32,113 nt of DNA from Deltaproteobacteria bacterium (GCA_021801125.1 JAJYYI010000119.1:84191-116303); one strand, 5' to 3'; positions 24,172 through 32,113 are shown, counted from the stretch's first letter. Made by a program: numbers and translations. Notes: generated by a model from the letters alone, not told the origin.

Positions 24172-25484
24172 TAGACGACGAGAAGAACATCCGTCGAAAC
24201 CTTGCGATGTTCTTCGAGTCGCTCGGTCACAAAGCGCAAGCCGTTGAGAGCGCTCGCCAGGCGCTGCGGGCGCTTGCGGAAACGCCCTTCGATCTCGTGC
24301 TCGCCGATTACAAGATGGCCGAGATGAACGGCCTTGAGCTGCTCAACGAGATAAAGCGCGAGCGCCCGAACTGCCTGGTGATTCTGATGACCGCGTACGC
24401 CACCGTCGAAAACGCGGTCGCGGCGATGAAGGCGGGCGCGTACGACTACGTAACCAAACCCTTTTTGCTGGAGCAGATTCGCCATATCGTCGAACGCGCG
24501 ATCCAGCTGCAGAATCTGCGCCAGGAGAACCGTGCCTTGCGCCAGGCCATTGACGAAGACCCGCTACTTATCTCCAGGAGCCCGGCGATGATGCGCCTGC
24601 GCGAAAGCGCGCGCCAGGCGGCGGCGAGCGACGCGATTTTGATGCTGACCGGCGAAAGCGGTACGGGCAAAAACGTGCTCGCGCGTCAAATCCATCGCTG
24701 GAGCCTGCGCCAGGATGGTCCCTTCGTGGTCGTGAACTGCACGACGCTCTCCGAGCAGCTGCTGGAAAGCGAATTGTTTGGCCACGTGCGCGGAGCGTTC
24801 ACCGGCGCGATCAAGGACAAGCCCGGGCGCCTCGAAGCGGCAGCGGACGGCACCATCTTTCTGGACGAGATAGCCGATCTCTCGCCGGCTTTGCAGGCGA
24901 AATTTCTCCGCTTCGTGCAGGAGCAAAGCTTCGAACGCGTGGGCGACGACCGCACGATCAAAATTGACGCCCGCATTATCGCCGCGTCCAACCGCGACCT
25001 GGAGACCGAAGTCGCGGCACATCGCTTCCGCGATGATCTGTTTTACAGGCTCAACGTGATCACGCTGCGCGTGCCGCCCCTGCGCGAGCGCGCCGAAGAC
25101 ATCCCGGCGCTGGCGGAATGGCTGCTCAAGGGCGCGAGCTTGCGCAATCGCCGCCCGCCGATGAAGCTTTCGCCAGAAGCCGCGAGCGCGTTGAATAGGT
25201 ATCACTGGCCGGGCAACGTACGCGAGCTGCGAAACGCGATCGAGCGCGCCGTGGTCTTAAGTCGCAGCGACGTTATCGTCGCCGAAGACCTGCCGGACTC
25301 GGTGTTTCGCGAAGCGCCGGAAGCTCGACCACGCGGCCTGCACGGGGGCACGCTCGATGAGGTGGAGCGCGAGCACATAACGCGCGTGCTCGCGGAAAGC
25401 GCCACCCTGGAGGAGGCGGCAGCCGCGTTGGGCGTCAACCCGACGACGCTTTGGCGAAAGCGCAAGCGCTACGGCCTCGAGTAG
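24153..25484 (+). CDS. Sigma-54-dependent NtrC-family response regulator
   Basis: This 443-aa regulator has a receiver domain (phospho-acceptor D52, K101), an AAA+ domain (Walker A GESGTGKN at 166-173, sigma-54 contact loop GAFTGA at 213-218, Walker B FLDEIA at 235-240) and a Fis-type HTH at the C-terminus (TLEEAAAALGVNPTTLWRKRKR). The intact GAFTGA means it can drive sigma-54 polymerase. The start lies 19 nt inside the kinase gene. In this locus the obvious target is the promoter at 14681-14696, so it replaces KdpE in function. AlgB is the closest named relative by architecture. Confidence 0.93.
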   Translation: MARLLIVDDEKNIRRNLAMFFESLGHKAQAVESARQALRALAETPFDLVLADYKMAEMNGLELLNEIKRERPNCLVILMTAYATVENAVAAMKAGAYDYVTKPFLLEQIRHIVERAIQLQNLRQENRALRQAIDEDPLLISRSPAMMRLRESARQAAASDAILMLTGESGTGKNVLARQIHRWSLRQDGPFVVVNCTTLSEQLLESELFGHVRGAFTGAIKDKPGRLEAAADGTIFLDEIADLSPALQAKFLRFVQEQSFERVGDDRTIKIDARIIAASNRDLETEVAAHRFRDDLFYRLNVITLRVPPLRERAEDIPALAEWLLKGASLRNRRPPMKLSPEAASALNRYHWPGNVRELRNAIERAVVLSRSDVIVAEDLPDSVFREAPEARPRGLHGGTLDEVEREHITRVLAESATLEEAAAALGVNPTTLWRKRKRYGLE

Positions 25485-25681
25485 AGGGCGTCGGCTCAAA
25501 CAACCATCCCGCGTCATCGGCAGCGGCGTTACGCAACCAGCTACGGAGCGCGGCCGATTTTTTCCTCACCGCCGCTTCGGCACACCCTCTTTCGCCGACG
25601 TGGAAGTCCGCGACGCGCTCCACAAATATGTTGTGCTCCTTGACCGGCCGTCTCGGACAAGGCTAGAGAACAACTAAGCCT

Positions 25682-27340
25682 ATGAGCATACGAGCCGCCA
25701 CCCTGGCCGTGTTCGCGCTTGGCGTCACAAGTATCTCGGCGCCGTTCTTTGCGCTTCCGGCGGCAAGCGACACTCAACCTTCCGCAAACGCTCGGGCTGT
25801 CGACCAAGAGCAGGCGAGCGACAGCCAACAAGCGCGCAATGCTGCCGTGCTGGAGGATAAAGCGCGTGCGAGCTTCGGAGCGTTAAGCCCCGCGGAGCTG
25901 CGCCTGGTGCGCAGCGCGCCCTACCGCAGCCTGGCCTGGATTGGACCGAGTTCCGACCCTGATGACGCCGCGAATGACACCTCTAAGGCGCAGAGCTGGG
26001 GCGCCGAACGCACGATCAGGGAGGCGCTTATCCGCTGGCTACTCAGCGACGCTGAGGCATCGAAGCTGGTCCATCCCAGCGGGGTAGGTATCGCCGGCGC
26101 CCGTATCGCTCAAGCGCTCGATCTGTCGTACATTACCACCGAGCTTCCGCTGACTATCGTGCAGTGCTACGTGTCCGACGGCTTGGAACTTGGCTACGCC
26201 CATCTGGCGACGGTGGTGCTGCGCGGTAGTCGAACCGGCGCGATCAATGCCGACCAGGCCGTGATCCGCGGCGACCTGGCGCTCAGCCAAGGCCGTTATG
26301 AATCCGTAAGCCTGTTCCGCGCCGAAATTGACGGGGACCTCGATCTGCGGGCCGCGCGCCTGGTTGGCGACGATCCGCTCTCGGCGGTGGAAGCCAAGGT
26401 CAAGGGCGACGCGCTTTTTCAGGACGGTTTCCAGACTAGCGGCGTGCTCGATTTTCGGCTCGCCCACATTGACCGCTCGTTGAGCTTTAACGACGCCGTC
26501 TTCACCGGTACGCGGGAGAACGGTCTTAACGCCGAGCGGGCCGTGATCGACGGCACGCTCTACTGGGTAAAGATAGGGCTAGGTGCGCACACAGAGCTTG
26601 ACCTTGGCAATGCGCGAGTCGGCTCGTTATGGGACGACAGGTCTAGTTGGCCCTCGCCGGGTAACCTTTTTCTGGTGGGGTTCGTCTACGACGACCTGAC
26701 GGGAGGCCCGAGCGACGCCGCAAGCCGTCTGGCTTGGCTTCGCCTACAACCCAGGTCGATGTGGACGCAGCCACAGCCTTACCGCCGCCTTGCTCGAGTG
26801 CTGCGCGAAGGCGGCTCTGACGCCGGAGCGAGCGAAATCGAGATTGCGCGGGAGGACGCGCTCGCTCGTTACGGCGATCTGGGTTCCGTCGAGCGAGCAT
26901 GGAAGTTCGCCCTGTGGGCAACGATTGGCTATGGCTACCGTCCCCTGCGCGCGCTTTGGTGGATTCTGCTGTTCGTCATCGTGGGTGCGATTCTTTTCCA
27001 GTGGGGTTACCGCGCGCGGCTAATCGCCCCGACCGAGCCCGAGGCGTATGAGTCCTTCAACACCACCGGTGAGCCGCCGCCGCATTATCCGCCGTTTAGC
27101 AGCTTTGTCTACTCACTGGAGAATTTCCTCCCGGTGGTGGATCTGCATCAGGGGGCCTATTGGAGGCCAAACCCACACCATAGCTCGGCACTCAGCCTTT
27201 CACTTTTCGGTCGACGTGCCGAACCTACGCGGATGCCGGCCAGGCTGCTGCGCTGGTATTTGTGGGTGCATATCCTCGCCGGGTGGACGATCACACCGCT
27301 GCTCTTTGCCGGGCTTTCGGGTCTTCTGCGTAACGACTGA
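25682..27340 (+). CDS. Exported/membrane-associated protein with pentapeptide-like repeat body
   Basis: This 552-aa protein has an N-terminal signal-like segment, then an Ala/Gln-rich linker. The body of about 240 residues (110-350) has a repeating pattern of alternating Leu/Ala/Gly positions such as GVGIAGARIAQALDLSY, AEIDGDLDLRAARL and AHIDRSLSFNDAVF. This resembles the right-handed beta-helix of proteins often labelled membrane-associated oxidoreductase, a label without biochemical support. Two transmembrane helices lie at about 419-445 and 525-545, with a Pro-rich loop between. The ATG at 25682 has no good ribosome binding site. It lies 197 nt past the regulator gene and may belong to the same unit. 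Function unknown. Confidence 0.7.
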   Translation: MSIRAATLAVFALGVTSISAPFFALPAASDTQPSANARAVDQEQASDSQQARNAAVLEDKARASFGALSPAELRLVRSAPYRSLAWIGPSSDPDDAANDTSKAQSWGAERTIREALIRWLLSDAEASKLVHPSGVGIAGARIAQALDLSYITTELPLTIVQCYVSDGLELGYAHLATVVLRGSRTGAINADQAVIRGDLALSQGRYESVSLFRAEIDGDLDLRAARLVGDDPLSAVEAKVKGDALFQDGFQTSGVLDFRLAHIDRSLSFNDAVFTGTRENGLNAERAVIDGTLYWVKIGLGAHTELDLGNARVGSLWDDRSSWPSPGNLFLVGFVYDDLTGGPSDAASRLAWLRLQPRSMWTQPQPYRRLARVLREGGSDAGASEIEIAREDALARYGDLGSVERAWKFALWATIGYGYRPLRALWWILLFVIVGAILFQWGYRARLIAPTEPEAYESFNTTGEPPPHYPPFSSFVYSLENFLPVVDLHQGAYWRPNPHHSSALSLSLFGRRAEPTRMPARLLRWYLWVHILAGWTITPLLFAGLSGLLRND

Positions 27341-27640
27341 CACCCCTTCCACGACGCCATTCCCTAAGAGCGGCGCTAAGCCCGTGCGCCCTGCGTAATG
27401 TGCAGCCTTCTCGACTCTTTGCGCGGAGATTATTCCTACGTTTCCAAAAAATTTCCGCTCCCATTCGCACGTTTTGAAAAATTTTGCGTGAATTTAGTTG
27501 ACGTAGGCCATCATGTTCGATCCGTGGCCGCTGAAAGTTGGGTAAAAGTAGTGTAAGCTACATTTAGTTAGCGGAGGTTCCAGGGCGCTGGTCAGGCTAA
27601 TCGCCCTCACTAAAGATGGCTCGCAAGACCAGGAGCAACG
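27341..27640 (+). other. AT-rich intergenic region before the HTH gene
   Basis: This 300-nt stretch is clearly AT-richer than its surroundings and contains two similar tracts, CAAAAAATTTCC and GAAAAATTTTGC, about 30 nt apart. It probably holds the promoter of the HTH gene, but no -35/-10 pair with good spacing stands out. Confidence 0.45.
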
Positions 27641-27868
27641 ATGAATACAGGTGACATTCGTAACACGCGAACGGATCCAGAGCGCACTGCACCGCGCGGC
27701 CAACTATTGACCGCGCGCGAGTTGGCGGATCATCTGCGAGTACATAGGAGCACCATTTACAGACTTCTGCGCCAACACAGAATCCCGGGCTTTAGAATTA
27801 ATGGTGATTGGCGCTTCGACCGCGAAGAAATCGAGCGCTGGATTAGGCGCAAGACCAAGGCTGAGTAA
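27641..27868 (+). CDS. Excisionase-family helix-turn-helix DNA-binding protein
   Basis: This 75-aa protein has the MerR-like HTH_17 fold: LLTARELADHLRVHRSTIYR, then LLRQHRIPGFRINGDWRF and REEIERWIRRK. The ATG has AGGAG five bases upstream. Such proteins act as excisionases or as small regulators; no recombinase lies next to it, so a regulatory role is as likely. It converges with the VWFA gene. Confidence 0.85.
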   Translation: MNTGDIRNTRTDPERTAPRGQLLTARELADHLRVHRSTIYRLLRQHRIPGFRINGDWRFDREEIERWIRRKTKAE

Positions 27869-28004
27869 AACGCGCCAAGATTAAAGCTTCCCACTCCGGG
27901 CACGCGCAAGGCAAGCGCACGCCACGGCTCTAGGCCGTCGCATGGCGGTCGAAGCGAGAAAGTGCGCCCGCGCGAGTTTGCGCGAGGAGGGTACGCAGCA
28001 GCCT

Positions 28005-29195
28005 TTACGATGGAGGGTTGGCCGGTCCGCTAGCGCCGACCGTCACACCCTCTCGCACGCGAACCCTAGCATCTGGGTGATCAGGCACTTCCACGCGCAA
28101 TCGCCGAAAACCCGTACGGCCGGGATCTGGCGACAGAAAGCCTATCGTATACTGCTGGCGCAACTCCGCGCTGATTGTCTGGGTAGCCAGGCGAAGCTGC
28201 GCGCCGTCGCCCACGGCCCGAATGATAAAAGTACGGGCGCCGGTCTCTCGCGATAAAGTCTCGAGCGTCGCGGCGTCGACGCGATCATAGTCTAACGCCC
28301 CAACGAAGCCGAGCGGGCCCAGAAATGACGCCCATGGCGACGAGCTGCCGATATTGGGGTTGCCGATCCCTATGGAGTAAATCAAAACGCCAAGTCGTCT
28401 CGCCTGCGAGACGACTTGGCTTAACGAGTACATGCTCGCGTTGTCCATGCCGTCTGTCAGGACCAATAAAGCCTTTTTTTCGTGGCGCCCGCGCTCAACC
28501 ATAAGTAGGCCGTCAAGAATCACGTCGTAAAGCGCGGTACGGCCAAAAGCATGCAACAGGGCCAATCGTGCCATCACCAACGAGTGATCGGTGGTAAACG
28601 GCTGGAGCAGGAAGGGGCGGTTCGAAAAAGCGAAAAGAAAAACGTCGTCCTGCGGATTCAGATCGCGCAAGAATTGTGAAATCGCGGAGCGCGCCTGTGC
28701 CAGCTTGGGCTCCATGCTGCCCGAGGTGTCGACCAGGATACCGATCGACACGGGAACGTTGAGGTCGCGCCGAAAAAACTCCACCGGGCGCTGGATGCCG
28801 TCCTCGTAAACCAGGAAGTCCTGCTTTTGCAATCCCGTGACGTAGCCCCCGTCCTGGTTAGTCACGGTTACCGTCACCTGGGCGTAGCCGGGCTGGCGCC
28901 TAAGCTCACGCGCGGGGATTTCCAGCTCTCCAGTCGGTTGCGGCGCTTGGGGCGGAATCACGTCGGTTGAGCCGGATTGCGGAGATTGCGGTGGTATCAC
29001 CGCGGTCGAGGGAGGGTAATTCCCCTGGCGGGTGGGGATCTCTAAAGTGCCTGACGGCGCATTAGTACCACCCTGTCCAGCCGGTGGCGGAACGTTGGGA
29101 TAGTTCTTATAGCCGCCTTGTTGCGCCCAGCCGGGTGCGCAAATAGCCGCCAGGAGCAGTCCGGCCACTAAATAGCCACTTATTAAGCGACCCAT
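28005..29195 (-). CDS. Secreted VWFA-domain protein (acidobacterial type)
   Basis: This 396-aa protein has a signal peptide ending PGWA before QQGG, a Pro/Gln-rich linker (about 30-100) with repeated LEIP and VIPPQ motifs, then a beta-strand segment (VTVTVTNQDGGYVTGLQKQDF) typical of VWFA-related acidobacterial proteins. A von Willebrand A domain follows. The metal-ion site DTSGS lies at 156-160, and TDGMDN is the later acidic motif. A C-terminal domain has RQQYTIGF. The frame is open to 29249; ATG 29195 is chosen because it begins the signal peptide and has AAGG upstream. It likely binds a protein partner in the envelope; target unknown. Confidence 0.88.
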   Translation of the reverse strand: MGRLISGYLVAGLLLAAICAPGWAQQGGYKNYPNVPPPAGQGGTNAPSGTLEIPTRQGNYPPSTAVIPPQSPQSGSTDVIPPQAPQPTGELEIPARELRRQPGYAQVTVTVTNQDGGYVTGLQKQDFLVYEDGIQRPVEFFRRDLNVPVSIGILVDTSGSMEPKLAQARSAISQFLRDLNPQDDVFLFAFSNRPFLLQPFTTDHSLVMARLALLHAFGRTALYDVILDGLLMVERGRHEKKALLVLTDGMDNASMYSLSQVVSQARRLGVLIYSIGIGNPNIGSSSPWASFLGPLGFVGALDYDRVDAATLETLSRETGARTFIIRAVGDGAQLRLATQTISAELRQQYTIGFLSPDPGRTGFRRLRVEVPDHPDARVRVREGVTVGASGPANPPS

Positions 29196-29629
29196 GACGA
29201 CCTTAGCCTTGCCCCCAAAGGCTATACTAATCTCAGTCATTTGCCTCACGACGTTTTAATCTTCGCATTAGAGCAGCCTCCAGGCAACTGGCCGGCTTCC
29301 GCGAGAGCGCTCGCGCGGGTTGTGACAGCGCGCGGATTAGGTCATAAAGCGAAAAAAGGAAATAGACATGTAAATAATACGCCACCGTTCGACTCCGATG
29401 CTTACTGGAATGGGTTAGCGGTATGGGCCGGTACGCAGAGCCATAGGGTAGGAATCCGAGGGTTCGCCGCAAGAGGGCTTAGGTTGCAGCATCCGGTCGG
29501 TACTGATAGAAGGTTAAACGAGTCTCGCGGCAGTGAATCAGCCGGTTCGCGCACACTTAGCGTGCCGGTCGGAACGCCGCCGGCGGACCATTTTCCCAGA
29601 CATACGCTGCGCGCGAGCGTCGCACGCGC
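29196..29629. other. Intergenic region between the VWFA gene and tRNA-Gln
   Basis: These 434 nt presumably contain the minus-strand VWFA promoter and the plus-strand tRNA promoter. No convincing -35/-10 pair, repeat or coding frame was found; a 139-codon plus-strand frame runs into the tRNA gene and is not credible. Confidence 0.45.
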
Positions 29630-29705
29630 TGAGGAGTGGGCTAATTGGCAAGCCACCTGACTCTGGATCAGGCTAATGGAGGTTCGAGTCCTCCCTCCTC
29701 AGCCA
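29630..29705 (+). tRNA. tRNA-Gln (anticodon CTG)
   Basis: The 76-nt cloverleaf has acceptor stem TGAGGAG/CTCCTCA, anticodon stem CCTGA/TCAGG with loop CTCTGGA (anticodon CTG), and T stem GGAGG/CCTCC with loop TTCGAGT. The discriminator is G and CCA is encoded. It reads CAG codons. Confidence 0.96.
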
Positions 29706-29727
29706 TCACGCCAAGCGGGATCAGCGA

Positions 29728-29802
29728 GGTCCCATCGTCTAGCGGTTAGGACGCCGGCCTCTCACGTCGGTAACGCGGGTTCGAGTCCCGCTGGGACCAC
29801 CA
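29728..29802 (+). tRNA. tRNA-Glu (anticodon CTC)
   Basis: The 75-nt cloverleaf has acceptor stem GGTCCCA/TGGGACC, anticodon stem CCGGC/GTCGG (one G-U pair) with loop CTCTCAC (anticodon CTC), and T loop TTCGAGT. Discriminator A and CCA are encoded. It lies 22 nt after tRNA-Gln, so the two are probably co-transcribed. The integrase gene ends 34 nt beyond it. Confidence 0.96.
29770..29802 (+). other. Probable attachment site (att) at the tRNA-Glu 3' end
   Basis: Tyrosine integrases commonly insert at the 3' end of tRNA genes, leaving the tRNA intact. Here the integrase gene ends 34 nt downstream of tRNA-Glu, so the T-arm and acceptor region is the likely core. No second copy of this sequence is found in the window; it would lie beyond the right edge. 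Exact limits are inferred. Confidence 0.4.
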
Positions 29803-29836
29803 GCAAATTGCTCAATAAAATCAGGCACTTAGCCGA

Positions 29837-30916
29837 CTAGCCGCGCGCGGCCGAAAGAGCGTTGCCGGCGCCCGGTGCCAAATAGGTGCCAACTTTTTCC
29901 CTTCCAACCGCCGTTTGACTGCCGGCGCCAAGGTTGACCGCATCGACCGCGCCCCGAAGGTAGGCGTCGGAAAGATGCGTATAGCGCGCCGTCATGCGCG
30001 GGTCTTTGTGGCCCAAGAGCGCTTGGAGCCCGCGTTGTTGGATGCCGGCCATTGCCTGGTAGCTGGCGAAGCTATGACGTAAATCGTGGAGCCTGAAGTC
30101 TTCGATACCGGCGCGCTTCACGATACGGCCAAACGCCATGCTCACTTGGTTCGGCCCGAACGGGAAAAGCCGGCCGTCGAGGCGCACGGGTAGGCCCGCG
30201 AGCGCCGAGAACGCGGTTTCGTTCAGATAGACCCGCCGTGCCTCGCCGTTCTTGGTTTCGCCGATTAGCGCTACGCGGTTTTGCCAGTCAATGGACTTGC
30301 GCGTAAGACCAAGAACTTCGTTGCGGCGCATGCCGGTATTCAGCGCAACCAGCGTGAACGCTCTTAGATAGAGGTCGGCGCCGCATGCGGCAAGAAGCCG
30401 GTCGATTTCTTCGACCGAGAGAAAGCGCGCGCGCCCGGGCGCTTCCTTGAGCGGCGCAAGGCCGGTAAGCGGGAAGCGGCCCAGATACTCCCATTGCACG
30501 GCGCGCTTGAACATATGCTTTAGGACCGCGATTTCGCGATTGACCGTACTAGGCGCCGCGCCCTGCTCGATGCGGCGCGCGACGTAGTTTTCTACGCTGG
30601 CGAGGTTGATGGCGCGCAAGGCCCCCGGAAAGGCCGGCTTGAGGTGCTTTCGCGCGATGCCAAACCAGCGCTCCTGACTGCGCGGTTTGAGCGTCGGCGC
30701 AACCCGCCGCTGCCATTCCTTCACGAAGTCGGCGAACGGGATGGCGGAGTCTTCGATGACCCCAAGGTGCACGCGCCGCGCCACGTTGCCGAGAACTCCG
30801 CTTAGAATTTCCTTGGCTATGCGCTGGTTAGGTCCGATCTTCTTGCGCTTGCGCCGGCCTTCGGCATCAACGAAATCGATCCACCAGTTTGAGCCTCGTT
30901 GAAATACCCGTGCCAT
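29837..30916 (-). CDS. int: Tyrosine recombinase / phage-type integrase
   Basis: This 359-aa site-specific recombinase has an N-terminal arm-binding part (MARVFQRGSNWWIDF, KRKKIG), a core-binding SAM-like domain (about 60-145) and a catalytic domain. Catalytic residues are R197 (TGMRRNE), K222, H277-x2-R280 (LHDLRHSF), H303 (LGHKD) and nucleophile Y312 (ARYTHL), all present. ATG 30916 is chosen with AAGG upstream, one base after the stop of the preceding gene; an open extension to 31141 overlaps that gene. Placement next to tRNA-Glu marks the left end of an integrated element. Confidence 0.95.
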   Translation of the reverse strand: MARVFQRGSNWWIDFVDAEGRRKRKKIGPNQRIAKEILSGVLGNVARRVHLGVIEDSAIPFADFVKEWQRRVAPTLKPRSQERWFGIARKHLKPAFPGALRAINLASVENYVARRIEQGAAPSTVNREIAVLKHMFKRAVQWEYLGRFPLTGLAPLKEAPGRARFLSVEEIDRLLAACGADLYLRAFTLVALNTGMRRNEVLGLTRKSIDWQNRVALIGETKNGEARRVYLNETAFSALAGLPVRLDGRLFPFGPNQVSMAFGRIVKRAGIEDFRLHDLRHSFASYQAMAGIQQRGLQALLGHKDPRMTARYTHLSDAYLRGAVDAVNLGAGSQTAVGREKVGTYLAPGAGNALSAARG

Positions 30917-30917
30917 G

Positions 30918-31532
30918 TCATTCACCTTCCTTGGCGATCGCATCGTGTAGATCGCCGAGTTCGTCCTGCTCGCGTTTGGTTGCCGCGCGTAGGCCAAGCC
31001 GGCGCCGCACGCGGCGCTCGGCGTTATAGTACCCAACCTTTTGTCTGTGGCGATGCAGCCGCGCGAGCGCTCGGTGTTCTTCGCACGCTTGCGTGTTAAA
31101 CCGCGTTGCGTAGTAGAGTCGGCCGCATTCGGGACAAACACGCACGCGCGCCGGGTCCGCGCTGCGAAGCGCGGATAGGAATTCTTCGAGTTCGCCTAGG
31201 CTCAATTTGCCGGCGCTAAACGCCAACAACCACCAACGCACGGCGCGTTCGCTTGTCTGCGCGACGCCAATTGCGGCGCCGGGCGTCGCGAGGATGCGTT
31301 GCGTTAACGCTTCGCTCGCGTCTTGCGCTGCCGTCGGCAAAGCCGCGTTCGCGCGCTTAAGCCATGATTCGAGGTTAGCCGCCGCGGCGGCCTGCCGCGC
31401 CCGCGTAACGTTTGCACGCAGTTTCGGCGTCCGAGGCGTTTCAGCTTCAGCCCCGAACTTTATGGTGAAACGTTTGCGCGCAGTTTTTGGCGCTTTGTGC
31501 TTGCCACGTCCGGCGCGCGCTTGATGTTGCAT
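30918..31532 (-). CDS. Zinc-finger protein of an integrative element, unknown function
   Basis: This 204-aa protein has a basic N-terminus (first ~25 residues rich in Lys and Arg), an Ala/Leu helical middle and a C-terminal zinc-binding motif C133-x2-C136-x13-C150-x2-H153, resembling the CGNR-type finger (VCPECGRLYYATRFN). A basic C-terminal part follows. It ends one base before the integrase ATG and may assist integration or regulate the element. ATG 31532 is chosen; a TTG lies one codon upstream. No named family is assigned. Confidence 0.75.
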   Translation of the reverse strand: MQHQARAGRGKHKAPKTARKRFTIKFGAEAETPRTPKLRANVTRARQAAAAANLESWLKRANAALPTAAQDASEALTQRILATPGAAIGVAQTSERAVRWWLLAFSAGKLSLGELEEFLSALRSADPARVRVCPECGRLYYATRFNTQACEEHRALARLHRHRQKVGYYNAERRVRRRLGLRAATKREQDELGDLHDAIAKEGE

Positions 31533-31601
31533 CAAAGCCGTCCCCGTTGCACGATGAGCATAGAAGAAACCTACGCTCTATGCGCTCAGAGGTCAAGGGT
31601 G

Positions 31602-31832
31602 ATGCTTGAAAACGTTTCAACCGATTCTAGGACCGGCAGGCTTGCGTTCTCGGTTGCCGAGATAGCCGCTTTGCTCGGCTGCTCGCGAAGTTTCGTTAGG
31701 TTGGAGTTGGCGCGCGGCCGTTTGAACGGCGTCAAGCGTGGCCGGCGGGTTTTCGTTTTGGCCGTTGAGCTTACGCGGTATCTAGGCGCGGACCGGCCGT
31801 CCGGCGCGCTAGCTGGTGCGGCCCCGCGATGA
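31602..31832 (+). CDS. Excisionase-like HTH protein
   Basis: This 76-aa protein carries an HTH_17 motif (FSVAEIAALLGCSRSFVRLE, then LARGRLNGVKRGRRVFV). The frame opens at 31497; ATG 31602 is chosen because GAGG lies nine bases upstream and the product has the usual excisionase size, whereas the earlier ATG at 31554 lacks a ribosome binding site. It is divergent from the integrase pair and overlaps the next gene (ATGA). It probably acts as excisionase or AlpA-type regulator of the element. Confidence 0.8.
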   Translation: MLENVSTDSRTGRLAFSVAEIAALLGCSRSFVRLELARGRLNGVKRGRRVFVLAVELTRYLGADRPSGALAGAAPR

Positions 31833-32113
31833 ACGCGGCAGAAATCGCGCGTGCGCTCGGCGGCGAGCGGCGAAGCGGCGCCGGCTGGAAATGCTTATGT
31901 CCTGCTCATCGCGACACAAACCCGAGTCTCGACCTGAAAGACGGAAGCGATGGCCGGATTCTGGCTGTCTGTCGCGCCGGCTGTTCCCAAGAAGCCCTTG
32001 TCGCGGAGCTGAAGTCTCGCAACCTTTGGCCGGACCGCAACGGCGCCAGCGATGAGCTTCGGCGGCGCGAGTATCGGCTGAACTACGTCGACGGGAGCGG
32101 CGAGGCAATCCAC
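31829..32113 (+). CDS. CHC2-type DNA primase/helicase N-terminus, truncated by window edge
   Basis: The first 95 codons of a gene that continues to the right. The product begins MNAAEIARALGGERRSGAGW, then has a zinc-binding set C22, C24, H27 (KCLCPAHRD) and C48, C52 (VCRAGCS). This is the CHC2-like N-terminus of TOPRIM primases found in phages, plasmids and integrative elements. The ATG overlaps the HTH gene stop (ATGA), so they are translationally coupled. The missing C-terminus should hold TOPRIM and possibly helicase domains. Confidence 0.85.
   Translation, partial: MNAAEIARALGGERRSGAGWKCLCPAHRDTNPSLDLKDGSDGRILAVCRAGCSQEALVAELKSRNLWPDRNGASDELRRREYRLNYVDGSGEAIH

Noticed and set aside
29241-29660. 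139-codon plus-strand frame before the tRNA genes
   Set aside because: It reads into the tRNA-Gln gene and has no protein-family signal.
1-32113. CRISPR arrays, insertion sequences or rRNA genes
   Set aside because: No regularly spaced repeats, transposase or rRNA sequence was seen.

Overview
The window is high-GC DNA from a Gram-negative bacterium: there is an outer-membrane porin, Sec-type signal peptides, a sigma-54 system and tRNA genes with encoded CCA. The gene mix (sat-aprBA-qmoABC, a VWFA protein of the type common in Acidobacteriota, a kdp operon run by an NtrC-type regulator, a GntR/lyase/CoA-transferase cassette) recalls Acidobacteriota, Binatota or deltaproteobacterial lineages. 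No rRNA or marker gene settles the taxonomy.

Positions 1-7906 (minus strand) hold a dissimilatory sulfur operon in the order sat, aprB, aprA, (small ORF), qmoA, qmoB, qmoC; qmoC runs off the left edge. Sat and AprBA interconvert sulfate, APS and sulfite, and QmoABC links AprBA to the membrane quinone pool. The direction of flux cannot be read here because no dsr genes are present. A 20-nt perfect palindrome lies in an unusually long aprB-aprA gap, and a 10-bp tandem duplication forms the qmoB-qmoC junction.

Positions 8285-12237 (minus strand) are a separate cassette: a GntR/FCD regulator, a ThDP-dependent 2-hydroxyacyl-CoA lyase-like enzyme and a formyl-CoA transferase. A perfect GntR-type palindrome sits on a sigma-70-like promoter ahead of gntR. 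The lyase lacks the Tyr-Glu motif of oxalyl-CoA decarboxylase, so the pair may cleave another 2-hydroxyacid by an Oxc/Frc-like CoA-recycling logic.

Positions 12679-14310 hold an unknown exported protein, a small HTH remnant and a PGPGW-type membrane protein.

Positions 14681-25484 (plus strand) are a high-affinity potassium uptake locus: a near-consensus sigma-54 promoter, a 31-aa membrane peptide, kdpF, kdpA, kdpB, an enlarged kdpC, a porin, and an NtrC-type two-component system in place of KdpDE. Strong hairpins flank the porin gene. An exported/membrane protein with a repeat-rich body follows at 25682-27340.

Positions 27641-29802 hold an excisionase-like HTH protein, a secreted VWFA protein on the minus strand, and the tRNA-Gln(CTG) and tRNA-Glu(CTC) genes. 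Right after tRNA-Glu an integrative element begins: a tyrosine integrase and a zinc-finger protein on the minus strand, and divergently an excisionase-like HTH protein and the start of a CHC2-type primase. It continues past the right edge.
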